DNA of 64,000 nucleotides from Clitopilus passeckerianus (taxonomy: Eukaryota; Basidiomycota; Agaricomycetes; Agaricales; Entolomataceae), in assembly GCA_944990035.1 (NCBI GenBank), contig CALYLX010000025.1:164349-228348 (forward strand), in the 5' to 3' direction. The notes beneath the pieces were generated by a model. That model had not been told where the DNA came from. It did no database searches and saw only the letters and a program-made list of their open reading frames with translations. The position numbers and the translations under genes were made by a program. Position 1 is the stretch's first letter, and each line of letters starts with the position of its first letter. This document shows positions 22,486 to 32,212 of this stretch, in pieces.

Positions 22486-23553
22486 ATGAACCTCGCCACT
22501 CCCACCCCTGGGCCCGGCGACCAAGAGTCCGACTCGCCTCGCACCAGAAAACCAGCAGCATGGCTTACCCACAAATTTACCACCAGGACCTACCTGGGCA
22601 AACCCTGGACCTCTCCCTCCCCTACCTCCGCACCGGAGCCTCAAACTCAGAGGCCTTTCCGCCTTTCCCACCTCCGGAGCAGAGTCGCTCTATACGAGCC
22701 CGCCAAACGTCCCGACCCCGAATTGACGAACTTGGAGGAGAAGCAGGGAGACGGAACCCAGGCCAATGATGGTGTTCATCCGAAACCCATGACGTTCGCT
22801 GAGGTTGTTAGGAGGTTGAAGGAGGAGCAGGAGGCGGGTATACGCCGAGCCCAGATGAAGTTTATACCTGCCCGTCTGGTCCCATCTCGTGAACCTCCTA
22901 AGCAGCAGGAAGATCCCCAAGACGACTCGGTGAAGCCAATTCCATCCCCTGTCCCCGAGCCCGTCAAGCGGCACAATAAGGAAGACTCCGAAGAGGAGGG
23001 GAAGCAAAGCTACCCAAAGAACCTCGTCCTCAGGCCGCTAAGCTGGACTTCGGTGCCAACAGCCACCTCCGACCTCTCCGACGAGTTTTTGAGAGAACTT
23101 GATGACGAGTTAGAAGATGTCCTTCTCCATCAAACCCCAACCCCAGTCCACCCAGCCCTAAAGCGCATACAATCCCACCTCCGTGCAACGATCCCCCGAA
23201 ATGCATCTGGCGAGGTCTCGCAAGACGCCATATACGGTGCCTGCGTTCCGTATGTCGTGTTTTGTTCGATTCTCCTCGTTGGTGTATTTGGACCTCGGAG
23301 TGCATTTTTCAAAGCCCTGCTCAGCGAGGGCCTGGAAGGGGAGGTATACAGCTGGGGGAAGAGGCTTATGGAATTGGGGATGTTGACTTGTGGGACGGTT
23401 TTAATTGCGTTGATTCTGCTCAGAGGGCTAGTTTGGATGGGTGCGAAGGTGTTTCAGGATATGCTCGACATGGAGGTGGTGGATGCAAGGGAGGTGGAGG
23501 AAAGGCGTGAAATGACGCATAGGGAACTCTTGGTGAGCGGGTATCTGAATTGA
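22486..23553 (+). CDS. Two-TM hypothetical protein, intronless
   Basis: A single uninterrupted 355-codon exon, unusual for this window. The N-terminal two-thirds is hydrophilic, Pro/Glu-rich and probably disordered, with a charged helix FAEVVRRLKEEQEAGIRRAQ. The C-terminal third has two hydrophobic segments (YVVFCSILLVGVFG and LTCGTVLIALILLRGLVWMG) linked by an amphipathic stretch, then an acidic helix DMEVVDAREVEERREM. There is no signal peptide, so it is likely a tail-embedded membrane protein with a long cytosolic N-terminus. I do not recognise it. ATG at 22486 is the first in frame; the codon pattern and length make coding likely. Confidence 0.7.
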   Translation: MNLATPTPGPGDQESDSPRTRKPAAWLTHKFTTRTYLGKPWTSPSPTSAPEPQTQRPFRLSHLRSRVALYEPAKRPDPELTNLEEKQGDGTQANDGVHPKPMTFAEVVRRLKEEQEAGIRRAQMKFIPARLVPSREPPKQQEDPQDDSVKPIPSPVPEPVKRHNKEDSEEEGKQSYPKNLVLRPLSWTSVPTATSDLSDEFLRELDDELEDVLLHQTPTPVHPALKRIQSHLRATIPRNASGEVSQDAIYGACVPYVVFCSILLVGVFGPRSAFFKALLSEGLEGEVYSWGKRLMELGMLTCGTVLIALILLRGLVWMGAKVFQDMLDMEVVDAREVEERREMTHRELLVSGYLN

Positions 23554-23713
23554 AGCAGCGGAGGGAATGTCAGCGAATATGTTGGAGGAGGAGAGTTACC
23601 CATTGCAGTTAGTTCTCGTTTCTGGTTTCTCATTTATTAGTCTTTCGAATGTTGGGAGCAACGCAAGCGTATTAGAATTAAAGCATGTTATATGTCTAGA
23701 CACCACAGCAGTA

Positions 23714-24388
23714 TTAGTAGCGAATATTTCCTCTGAAAGGTGGTTGTCAGTAAAAGTCTCATGCAATATGAGTGAAAATCACATACCTGTTCACCATAGC
23801 ATACTTGTGTATCGTCTCCTTCGTCTTAAGCACCTGGCTCTGCCCTTTTACAATGGCAATAATTTCCCGGGCAAGTTTGTCAGGAAGTCTGCCCGGCTTC
23901 GTTTCAATTTCCTTCAGGATGGCTTTGACAGCAGCGAGTGTCCTCTGCTTCTCCGAAAGCGCAATGGGCTTCACCACGACCTTTCCTCCTTTCTTGTGCT
24001 GCAAGCAACGTACAGACGGAGCAGCGTCCAGGATTGCTTGTTGGAGAATTGGAAGCGGAGGTGCTCGTGTCCAGGTATGTAGGTTGAGCATGGTTTTTGA
24101 GAGTAGCCGTGCAGCTTTGGCTCTATGCCCATGTCTCGTCAGCCACGACGTAATGTAGCTGAGAAGAGGGTCCTGTGCTGGCGGAATGTTCATGATTGCA
24201 TGCGGTGAAGGAACACCTGCAGCTGCCACCGGACGTATGGCCTGGCGTGCAGGCTCGGACTGTCCAAGGAAAGACAGGGTGTCGTTGAGGGCCTTTTGAT
24301 CATTTGCAGAGACCTCAGTTGTGAGTCCTCGCCGGAAGGAATAGCGAGGAAGGCACCTGGCCGCTGCCCGGAATGTTGTTGAGAGCAT
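23714..24388 (-). CDS. RSM7: Mitochondrial small-subunit ribosomal protein uS7m
   Basis: uS7m binds the 3' domain of the mitochondrial small rRNA and helps form the E site. The chosen start (ATG at 24388) gives an Arg-rich amphipathic presequence (MLSTTFRAAARCLPRYSFRR), as expected for matrix import. The S7 core is clear: DPLLSYITSWLTRHGHRAKA, ILQQAILDAAPSVRCLQHKK, then VVVKPIALSEKQRTLAAV and ETIHKYAMVNR. A GTATGT donor after the AACAG of VNR and an acceptor TTTCAG join to GNIRY and TAA at 23714-23716, giving the aromatic-basic end usual in S7. Without that intron the protein would end at 23759. Length is about 200 residues. Confidence 0.85.
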
Positions 24389-24632
24389 CGTCGACTCGCT
24401 TTGCAAAATGTTGGCGCGCTGTGACTGAACGCGGTGAGGGTGGTGTTTGGCTACACTCACTGTTCCAAACACCAGGTCTCCGAAGTGCCGATAGGCCTGT
24501 ATTTGCCTCTTGCTCTTGCTCTTGATGCTGCAGCGTGCAAGGGAGAAAATTGGCGTTTAGGACTGCAACAAAATAAAGGCAGACGATCAAGTAGAACATG
24601 TACAAAAAAGCTTATGAGACTTGCCCCGTTTA

Positions 24633-24713
24633 GGGCCTTGCTGGGAATCGAACCCAGGCCACTTGCAATTGTGAATACCCAAAGCAAGTATCGTACCTCT
24701 AGACTACAAGGCC
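24633..24713 (-). tRNA. tRNA-Pro (anticodon UGG) with 10-nt intron
   Basis: On the minus strand the acceptor arm GGCCTTG pairs with CAAGGCC, discriminator C. The A-box region is TAGTCTAGAGGTACG. The anticodon arm is CTTGC-TTTGGG-[intron]-T-GCAAG, with TGG at 34-36 and a 10-nt intron (TATTCACAAT) after position 37. The T arm is CTGGGTTCGATTCCCAG, a perfect five-base stem with a B box. All stems pair, so a working tRNA is likely. Confidence 0.9.
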
Positions 24714-25019
24714 TTAGGAATAAAGTATCCCGGTTGCCAGCAAGGGTTCGCAGTCTCTCAATGTGCACTGTGTCCCATTTCAACATCCGAAGCAATTTAG
24801 TTTCGACTCATATCATCCACGCAAATTTCTGCAGGAGTTTAAGCAATTGTGAAAGAATCGAAATTCGCTGCAGGTTCTTGGAGCAAATGCGCAACCCAAC
24901 CGGCTTCGTGCCGATCAACGAGATCCTGCTTACCCCGGAAAGCCACTTTGAGCCTTCGTTTATTCCTTTTCGACCTCAAACACACAATACCCCCCACGGA
25001 CGGATAACACCAGCCCTCC
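24714..25019. other. Intergenic, tRNA upstream region and OPA3-like gene promoter
   Basis: No gene recognised. A long plus-strand open frame that crosses the tRNA is judged accidental. Confidence 0.5.
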
Positions 25020-25944
25020 ATGGCTTCCGTAAAGCTTGCTACTTTGGTTATCAGGGTGCGCTTCAAATCTATCTGCCCGCAAAATCCTCAGCCTGACATG
25101 ACTATTTCCTCAAATAGACCTTAGCCAAGCCAATTAGCACCAGGCTGAAAACGCAGGCCAGAGAGTACGCCAAGCCCTCCACAGTCCTTTGCATTGGACC
25201 TCATAATAGAATTTTGACCACCATAGGCATCCAACCTTCCGCACCTTCTGCGTTGGCTTCGCCCAGCTCATGCACCGGAGCGAGGTGAGGCTGCGCACCC
25301 AACTCATGGGCGAGCCAGCTATCCAGATTCGGCCTCTTTCCGAAGCTCGGTGCGTCTTGCCTTTCCTTTCCTCGTCACACATTTTTCTTATATATATCAT
25401 TCTTGAAAACAGTGCTATCGAAAATGGCGCAAACGCAATAGCAGAAGGCTTCCTCTTCGCCGTCGCCGCAGCCCTGATATTAGGCGAATCATGGCGTACC
25501 TCCCGGAACCAGTCCAAACGTCGAGATGCGGTCGACGATAACCTGGAACTGCTTGGAACACAAGTGACAGAACTGACGACGAGGGTGGAGGAACTTTCAC
25601 ATAAGTGGGATGATGAGTTGAATGATGTCCGGCAACGGTTCGTATTCTCTGTGTATTTCCCACTCTTCAAGGTCAGAGTCTGACTACTTTTCTTCGGGTT
25701 CGCCAGGAACACTGAACTAACGCGAATACTCGAACGCGTCGTCGAGATTGGTCTCCGCGGTGGTGGTATTGAATTCGACGGTCCACTGCAACTGACTCGG
25801 ATACAAGAAACCCCGCAACTGCCTATAGACACCCCACCAGCTTCGCCAGAGAATACCCTAGACTTGGATACCACATCCTCGGAAAGCACCTCTGACTCGG
25901 ACCCTGACTCATCATCCAGTCCAAAGCCCAGCTCGTCGTCATAA
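25020..25944 (+). CDS. OPA3-like mitochondrial protein
   Basis: OPA3-family proteins are small mitochondrial membrane proteins linked to mitochondrial shape and lipid metabolism. Exons from ATG 25020 read MASVKLATLVIR, TLAKPISTRLKTQARE, HPTFRTFCVGFAQLMHRSEV, RLRTQLMGEPAIQIRPLSEA, and, after a GTGCGT...ACAG intron, AIENGANAIAEGFLFAVAAA plus LILGESWR. This matches the OPA3 order: N-terminal hydrophobic segment, basic helix, the Q-L-x-H-W/R-x-E-V region, then a membrane segment. A coiled coil (LLGTQVTELTTRVEELSHKW) follows, also a family trait. The C-terminus adds an acidic Ser-rich tail (SDSDPDSSSSPKPSSSS) not essential to the domain. TAA is at 25942-25944. Confidence 0.82.
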
Positions 25945-26287
25945 CCTGACCCATGCAGAACAATGCAAAACAGTTCAAATGGCTTTTGTAGAGAAATTGG
26001 GTATCTAGATTTCACCATATAGTTTCGGACTATGGATACAGTATTATCTACATAATTACTCATAATGCGAGTTCAGAATTACCCCCAGATATGTGCGAGC
26101 GAGAAGGAAAATGAGGAGGTAGGAAATGAGCAGTAAAGACGAATGTCGGAGTCATAGGGTAACCAATATCAAATCGTTCAAGGTCGTATCAAATGCGATA
26201 TGTATGTGAAGATATAATGAAAGCATGCATTGAGGAAAGAAGGAAAAGAAAAGAAATGCAAAGAAACCAAACCACCCACACCCTTCC
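25945..26287. other. Convergent intergenic region
   Basis: Between the 3' ends of the OPA3-like and GH5 genes. Nothing recognised beyond presumed 3' UTRs. Confidence 0.5.
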
Positions 26288-29247
26288 TCACATAACGATA
26301 CACTCCAAACACAACTTCTCCCACCAGCTCTTGTTAGCCATGGCACCAATACCTCTCTTCCCTCTCCCAATACCCTTGATCACCCCACCCCGTCTCTTAA
26401 TCTCGATCTTATACTCTTTCTTTCCCTCACCTGGCTTCGGCACATCATACCACCACTTCAACGTCTGACCGTCAGCCTCCCACCGACCGGAGCTGACCTT
26501 CACCTCAACATCAACCAGAACCTTCGGCAGTTTCCCAAGCGTGGATGACGAGCTCGACGACACGTTCGAGCTTGACGCTTCATCCTCTGCAGGGAGCTGC
26601 GGGAGGTCGATGCTGGATGCCCATCTCGACCCAGGCTTGCTTCCCCTCCCACTGAGCACACTCGCATCATCCGCCGACCCACTCCTCCTCGTCTGTCCCT
26701 TCTTCGAATCCTTCCCTGAAGTAGTACCCAAGATCTCCGCGGTGGCGAAGTGCACAAGCGGGACGTAAATCTCTGTCGCAAGTTGCTGCTTCTCACCATC
26801 TTCACCCAAAACTGGTGTAGGCGCATCGTCGCTGGACACCGAAACGGTCATCTGGAACTTCGCCTTGTTGATTTCGAACTTGATATCTGAAGGCACGCCG
26901 ACGACTTTATGCGGCCAAGGTCGAGAGAACGCCCGAACAGCTCTTGCGCCATCGGTCAAGAAGTCGTAAGGATCATCGTAGAAATCTTGCAGCGTCGGGA
27001 GCTTTTGCTGTTTCGCCAGTTGGATCGACATGTCATCACCAGAGGTTGGGGTGACAGGTGAATCCATTCCTGCTGAGGGTAAGCTGAGCTGTGATGCCTC
27101 AGCAGCGGCGACCGTCACGATGCTCGTCTCTCCCTTCTTCCCCTTCCTCAGCAGCACCTGTCGGCTCCCAGCCACACTCGCATCATACAACTCGTCCATA
27201 TCCTGCTTGTCCTCCTCCCTGTCCCTCAAGTCATCGACACTCCACAAACTCAAGTCCTCCATATTCCACCCATCTCCCCAATCATGGCAGTGGTCAGGAC
27301 AATACGTCCACACGGTATAATTGATCCCGTTTCCGCCATCCGCGCCATTCAAGCTGGCGTCGAGAGCCTTCTCCTGCCTTGAATAGTCTCCGAAATGCTT
27401 GCCACCATCCGTCCATCCATAGCTCCTCTTAGCGTCCATGTCAAAAGGTGTGCCAATCTCGCCGACGACGAAGGGGTAAGGACCGAAGATGTCCGTGTCG
27501 CTCTTAAGCATGCCTAGCTGTTCTTGAAGGGATTTCCGAATGGCTCCTTCACCAATCTTGACTGCACCGATCATGTTGGGATATTTACCCCTCAGAACGC
27601 CTAACGCATCGGCATTGAACCAGTTCCAATGCCTGGTGACGAGCGTCAACCCATCATAGTAATGGGCTGAGTATGCTGCCCGTCCTTTCAGCACGCCTTC
27701 GTCGATTTCAGGTGGTCGAGCGAAGACGGGTGGCTGAACGAACATAATGGCCTCGGGATGACTCTGTCGTATCCGTTCGGTAAACTTGATGAAATGCGGC
27801 CGCCAGTAGTCCTCGATGAAGTTGACTTCCAGCTCGGTGGCGGGGGAAAAGTAGAAGTAGTCGGGGCATAGCATATAGCCAGTCTCGATATCCCAGACTC
27901 CATGCATCGCCCATACACACTTTCCAAGCTCCCATTGGTTGACGTCTCGTTGCCATCCCCACTTTGGGTGGACACCGTCCTCATCTTCTATAGAAGGGTC
28001 AGCCCATATGGTGAGACCTTTCGGGTCAATCGTGACCGAGCCATCCTGCGAAGGACCAAAGGTTCCAAACGTCCAGTTCTCGACGGTTTGAGCTTGGCCC
28101 ATGCCCAGACGAAGTGACTGGGCAGGGGTGGGGTGGGTACCCTTTTTGAGCGTTGAGCCTTGTTGCTTCGGGTTGACCGAGAGATCTTCCCAGCCACAAA
28201 GGCCTTCAAATGGCTCGTTCAAGCTATCCCAGCCAATAACGCATTCGTCTAGGAGATCGCCAGCGTCTCGTATCCGGTCGGCAAGGTGTCCGAAAGCGGT
28301 TATATAGTGATCCTGTAACCAGTCTTGAATGTTCTTCCCGTCTAGTATGCAACGTGGCGCAAAATCCCGGCCAGCGAAGAAGAGTGTGAATAGTGTTTGG
28401 GATAGTAGTCGGCCGTAATTTGTCGACCAGATCATGGCAGGGAGCTCTGCCGGGTTAGCTTCATGAGCTAATGGGTATTCCGAGTGAATGATAGCAGATT
28501 GAGTGGCAGTGAGATTCCTTGGATCTATTCCGCATGCAGCGAGCGTCCAAAAGGGTGCACCTGACCCTCCCGAGAAACGGGACCACTAGAAGCACAGTAG
28601 TCAGTTAAACTGATGATGAACTGGATAGAGATAATTGTGGACAGAGACGTGCTATTCTCGGAGCGCAGCATTGAGACACTCAAAACTCCGAGATCGTCAA
28701 AGGCGAAAACAGACCGCCGGCATTTGGAAAAGGGAGATGACAGTTCGATTACTCACAATATCCTGGTGAGGATCCATGTAGACTTTGAAGCCGTAGGCCT
28801 TGCACTTCTGCAGGACGCGTACGGTGTAGTCCATAAACTCGAAATCGTATTTGCCACTGAACAAAGTCCGTTTGAGACTTGTGTGACCCATTGAACGCAA
28901 TATTAGACTCACGGTCCCTCATGTGCCAATGCTTCCCATGTTACGGGGAAGCGAAGCATGTTGAATCCCCAGCCTCTTAGCCGAGCCAGGTGAGTGTCAG
29001 CGGAACCATCGTCGATGTTGAGCGGTCGTCCAATGAAACTCTCCCCTCCTTCTTCTGCATTTTCCCAGAAATCTTCAAGAATATATGACGGCCTTCCAAC
29101 TGGGGCCTTTGAAGAGCCCGAGAGATTAACACCGCGTAACAGTAATGTTCGTCCGGAATTGTCCACGAAATTGCAGTTTGTTGTATGGATAAATGATGAT
29201 GATGTTGGGTTCCCTGTTGCCGGCGACGTTGAAGGTACTTTTGGCAT
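26288..29247 (-). CDS. Glycoside hydrolase family 5 glucosidase (sterol glucoside / glucosylceramide type)
   Basis: The protein resembles the fungal GH5 subfamily 12 enzymes that remove glucose from ergosteryl glucoside or glucosylceramide (EGCrP/Sgl1 type). Exon 1 has LLLRGVNLSGSSKAPVGRP and GFNMLRFPVTWEAL. A following exon has YGFKVYMDPHQDI, joined to WSRFSGGSGAPFWTLAACGI. The 715-codon last exon has the acid/base Glu in GWDSLNEPFEGLCG and the nucleophile Glu in VVGEIGTPFDMD, separated as expected for a TIM barrel. A C-terminal beta-sandwich is preceded by YDDPYDFLTDGARAVRAFSR. There is no signal peptide, so it is probably intracellular, as for this subfamily. Length is about 900 residues. 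A Ser-rich insertion near residue 810 is lineage-specific. Substrate choice between sterol glucoside and ceramide is not decidable here. Confidence 0.85.
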
Positions 29248-30245
29248 CGTTTATGGCAACGACGAGGATGGTGTTGGTAATGTGGAAAGAAGAAATGCGG
29301 GGTGGAGCCAATTCACAAACACATCGTACGACGTTGGCTCAAGTATTTTCGATGTAAGGTCCCCAATGTCACGTGGCCCGCATAAAGGGTTCAGATCTGG
29401 CGCGGGGGCTGTGCGGGCCGCCTTCCGTTCAGCTCAACGGCAGCTCTCCAAGGAACTCAGCAGCAAAACCGCAAAATTTCCGGAGATTACTGCCAGAAAA
29501 TGAGGATGCACTGTGCAGAACTCAGAGTATCTTAGGCAAAAGGCTACTCGTTAACAGCCACATGATAGCCTCGATGTGAAGGTGCTGTTGTCGCCAAGCT
29601 GCCGCGTTACTGGAAATAACCTTAGTTATGGAAGCGGTGCTTCCTCGCTAGGCCTTTCTCGACACTCCACGTCTTTGAGCCACCGTTACCCTGCATCAAC
29701 TCTACAACAGCAGGTCTCCCTGTGAGCATCCTATTTGGGCTTTTCCAGTCTCTTGAACCGGAGGTTCAGAGTCGTAAGACTTTTCTTATTTTTCACGGCG
29801 TCCAGCGGCAGGTACTGTACCTGCGCCTCTATGCACCCACGTGGAAAACCCTCCCAGCATCGGTCAGCAGAGTCTGCATCTGACGTCGGGGCGATAACTA
29901 ACAAACTGGGGAAGGCCGGGCAACGGAATCAAAACCCTTCTGGTAAGCGGTCAGCCAGTCAGGCACAGCATGATCGACCAAACGTGTGAAGTCCTCGATT
30001 CGCTAAGAAAAACAGAGAATTAAACACTGTAGGCGAGGACACCTCGAGGCGAGCCATATCAAGTGGATATGATGTAGATTTTCAGGAAGGTAATAGGTAG
30101 TACACGCGATTACCCGAACGAATTCGTGCATATCAGAGCGAAGAAAGCAAGAAAACCCAGAGAAAATAGGAAAGAAAGCGTAGAGGGTTGTACTGTACGA
30201 TCTACGACGGTCCTACGGGAGCTCTAATCAGACTATCAGTACGTA
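29248..30245. other. Intergenic, about 1 kb without a supported gene
   Basis: A plus-strand frame at 29735-29989 encodes a basic, polar 84-residue stretch but has no relatives I know and no promoter signal nearby. The left end should contain the GH5 promoter. Confidence 0.4.
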
Positions 30246-30950
30246 TTAAGTTTGGCCCACCGAGGCCGGAAGAAGACCGATGAGTATCTCCCGAAGATGC
30301 GCCGCTTCCATGGCCTCAAAAGTTTCGGCAGGGATGCTTGCGTACGCATGGGTGGGTGAACTTTGAATATACTGTTGCAACATTATTAGGAGTGCAGGAG
30401 CTGGCAGGATCTGGAGAACCCCGGGTGTGACTCCCTGAAGAGGATGTGATAGTGTAATTAGAGGAGTTGAGCCTCTAACCAAAACATCGAAATCTTCTTT
30501 GGCGCCTTGAAAACGTAGGTAAGCACGTGATTGATCGCTATATGGTGATCGTGCAGCGTACCGATCTTGGGTTTCCCTGTATTTACCTGCCTTCCCTGAG
30601 TCTGTATGGAATCCTGGGTAAACTCTACAGAGGAGAGTTGGACGAATTAGTCAGGCTATTCATGGCCCTCGACTCCGGAATGGATATACATACCGAGCGA
30701 CATAGTTGGTCCTCCCATATTCTGAGTCGATGTCAGCGCCTTAAGCACTATCCAGACGCTGATTAGCCTCAAAAAATGCCTGTGGATATTCCATATTTCA
30801 CCTACCCGCAGCAGGATCGATGATTTCAACGCCGCTATTCGACGTAGTCCGATACTCTTCCTGTGCCGGAGGCTCTGCTTCAGCCACGGTCTTAGACCCG
30901 GTCCCCAAGGTCCTACCGAAACCAGAGAAGGCTTGGAAGTTGTTGGACAT
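30246..30950 (-). CDS. Small protein with N-terminal SHP-box-like motif (paralogue B)
   Basis: Exon 1 (ATG at 30948-30950) encodes MSNNFQAFSGFGRTLGTGSK. FSGxGRxLG fits the pattern FxGxGxxLG of SHP boxes, by which p47/Ufd1-type cofactors bind Cdc48. Exon 1 (145 nt) ends at a GTAGGT donor; splicing through two short exons (YGRTNYVAR, VYPGFHTDSGKAG) gives AKEDFDVLVRGSTPLI, then PLQGVTPGVLQILPAPALL and MLQQYIQSSPTHAYASIPAE. The product is about 155 residues, mostly soluble, with a predicted C-terminal helical bundle. It is paralogous to 31448-32212, which shares the N-terminal motif, the VLVRG strand and the C-terminal third. No other domain was recognised; Cdc48 binding is inference from a short motif. 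Confidence 0.65.
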
Positions 30951-31447
30951 TAGTGAAGGCGACTTGCAAGGGGCACAAAGTGGAATGGATTCGTTAGCAA
31001 TTCAGTCCGGGCACGTTTTTTATAGCATAAACACTCCTTCCTTTACGCATGAGCCATAAGCGCCAATCTGATACTATCAATTACTGAAATTGGTTCGATG
31101 GCCGGATAAGAGGGAAGACAGTATCGAAAACCGAACTTCTGGTACTTATTTCGAGGTATCAATCTTCTGGGGTACTTTTAGAACGTCTTTCTGCACAGCT
31201 CTTGGGTGACTGACATGTAACAGAAATGGCTTCTGTAATTCAGAACGTGCGGTCAACGCGTTTTTATTCTAGCCGTAGAGAAAATAAGTACATAGTATCC
31301 AGGGTAATCATGGGAAATCTGGGCAACGAGAGCAAGCCAAAGGCAGGGTAGACAACCAAATCAACTGGGCTGGCCATTGGTAATGGAGTCGATCAGAGAA
31401 ACGGTATAAATAGGTAGATGATATCAACGAGCGCTGCATAGGAGGGT
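30951..31447. other. Intergenic region between the SHP-box-like paralogues
   Basis: Holds the paralogue B TATA box and presumably the paralogue A 3' UTR; no exon recognised. Confidence 0.5.
31017..31024 (-). promoter_or_regulatory. TATA box for paralogue B
   Basis: TATAAAAA on the minus strand, about 67 bp upstream of the ATG at 30950. Confidence 0.55.
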
Positions 31448-32212
31448 CTACTGGGGGGGAAGAACAACAGTAAGCATGCTACAAAGAACGGCCTGCCCCA
31501 TGGCCTCGAAATCCTTGGCAGGGATCTTAGCATAACCATGTGTAGGAACAGTCTGAATATACTGTTGCATCATTCCGCGAAGAGCTGAGGCCGGCAATGA
31601 CTGGAGAATCTCAGCAGTTATGCCTTGAAGAGGGTGCAATGGTATAATTTGAGGGGCCGCAATCTGAGGGGCACCGCCCCTAACCAAAACAGTGAGGTCT
31701 CCCTTAGCATCTAAGAGAACGAGCTTAGTATATAACTTAGCGTCATGTCGACCACGTACCAATGTCATTCTCCTCCAGTAAGCTGTCGACGTCCTGGGCT
31801 CGTACAAGGACTTCAACGTCACGGCCACCCTCTGTTGAGAGGTTTCGAGCGGATCAGTCAGTTTAAGCGAAGTACAAGGTTGGAAGGATATGGGTACCTA
31901 TTTTCTTCCGCGCAACGCACGTTTCAAGGAGAGCGGGCCCACCGATCTCCATCCTTGATGTATTGCCAGCCTCTGGTCGAAGATTTTGATGAGGCACGAC
32001 AACGTCAATCACTGGGCAAATGACTTACTATTGGTACCACCAATATCCCTGTGTCTGACGTTACCCGTCAGGGGATCCGAAGCTTTAAAGAGAGAGGGCT
32101 CAGTAGGTGCACTTTGATACGTCGCCGGCGACGGTCGGTCAGTGGTAGTCGTAGTCAATGAGCCACTACCCAAGACTCTTCCTGGTCCAGAGAACGCTTG
32201 GGAAGTAGACAT
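31448..32212 (-). CDS. Small protein with N-terminal SHP-box-like motif (paralogue A)
   Basis: Exon 1 (ATG at 32210-32212) starts MSTSQAFSGPGRVLGSGSL, carrying the same FSGxGRxLG motif as paralogue B. Exon 1 ends in IGGTN at a GTAAGT donor. Further exons read AGNTSRMEIGGPALLETCVA, then GGRDVEVLVRAQDVDSLLEE, then DAKGDLTVLVRGGAPQI, with consistent phase 1 junctions. The last exon matches paralogue B: HPLQGITAEILQSLPASAL, then MMQQYIQTVPTHGYAKIPA, ending VVLPPQ. The protein is about 195 residues. An exon present here (ARKKIEGG...ENDI) has no equivalent in paralogue B. No membrane segment is seen. Function is unknown; the VLVRxxDxDxLLEENDI segment looks like a small alpha/beta unit. Confidence 0.65.

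Noticed and set aside
24434..25096. 220-codon plus-strand open frame
   Set aside because: It runs through the tRNA-Pro gene and antisense to uS7m; composition and lack of any domain point to chance.
30820..31059. Plus-strand open frame opposite paralogue B
   Set aside because: Antisense shadow of the SHP-box-like exon; no independent promoter or motif.
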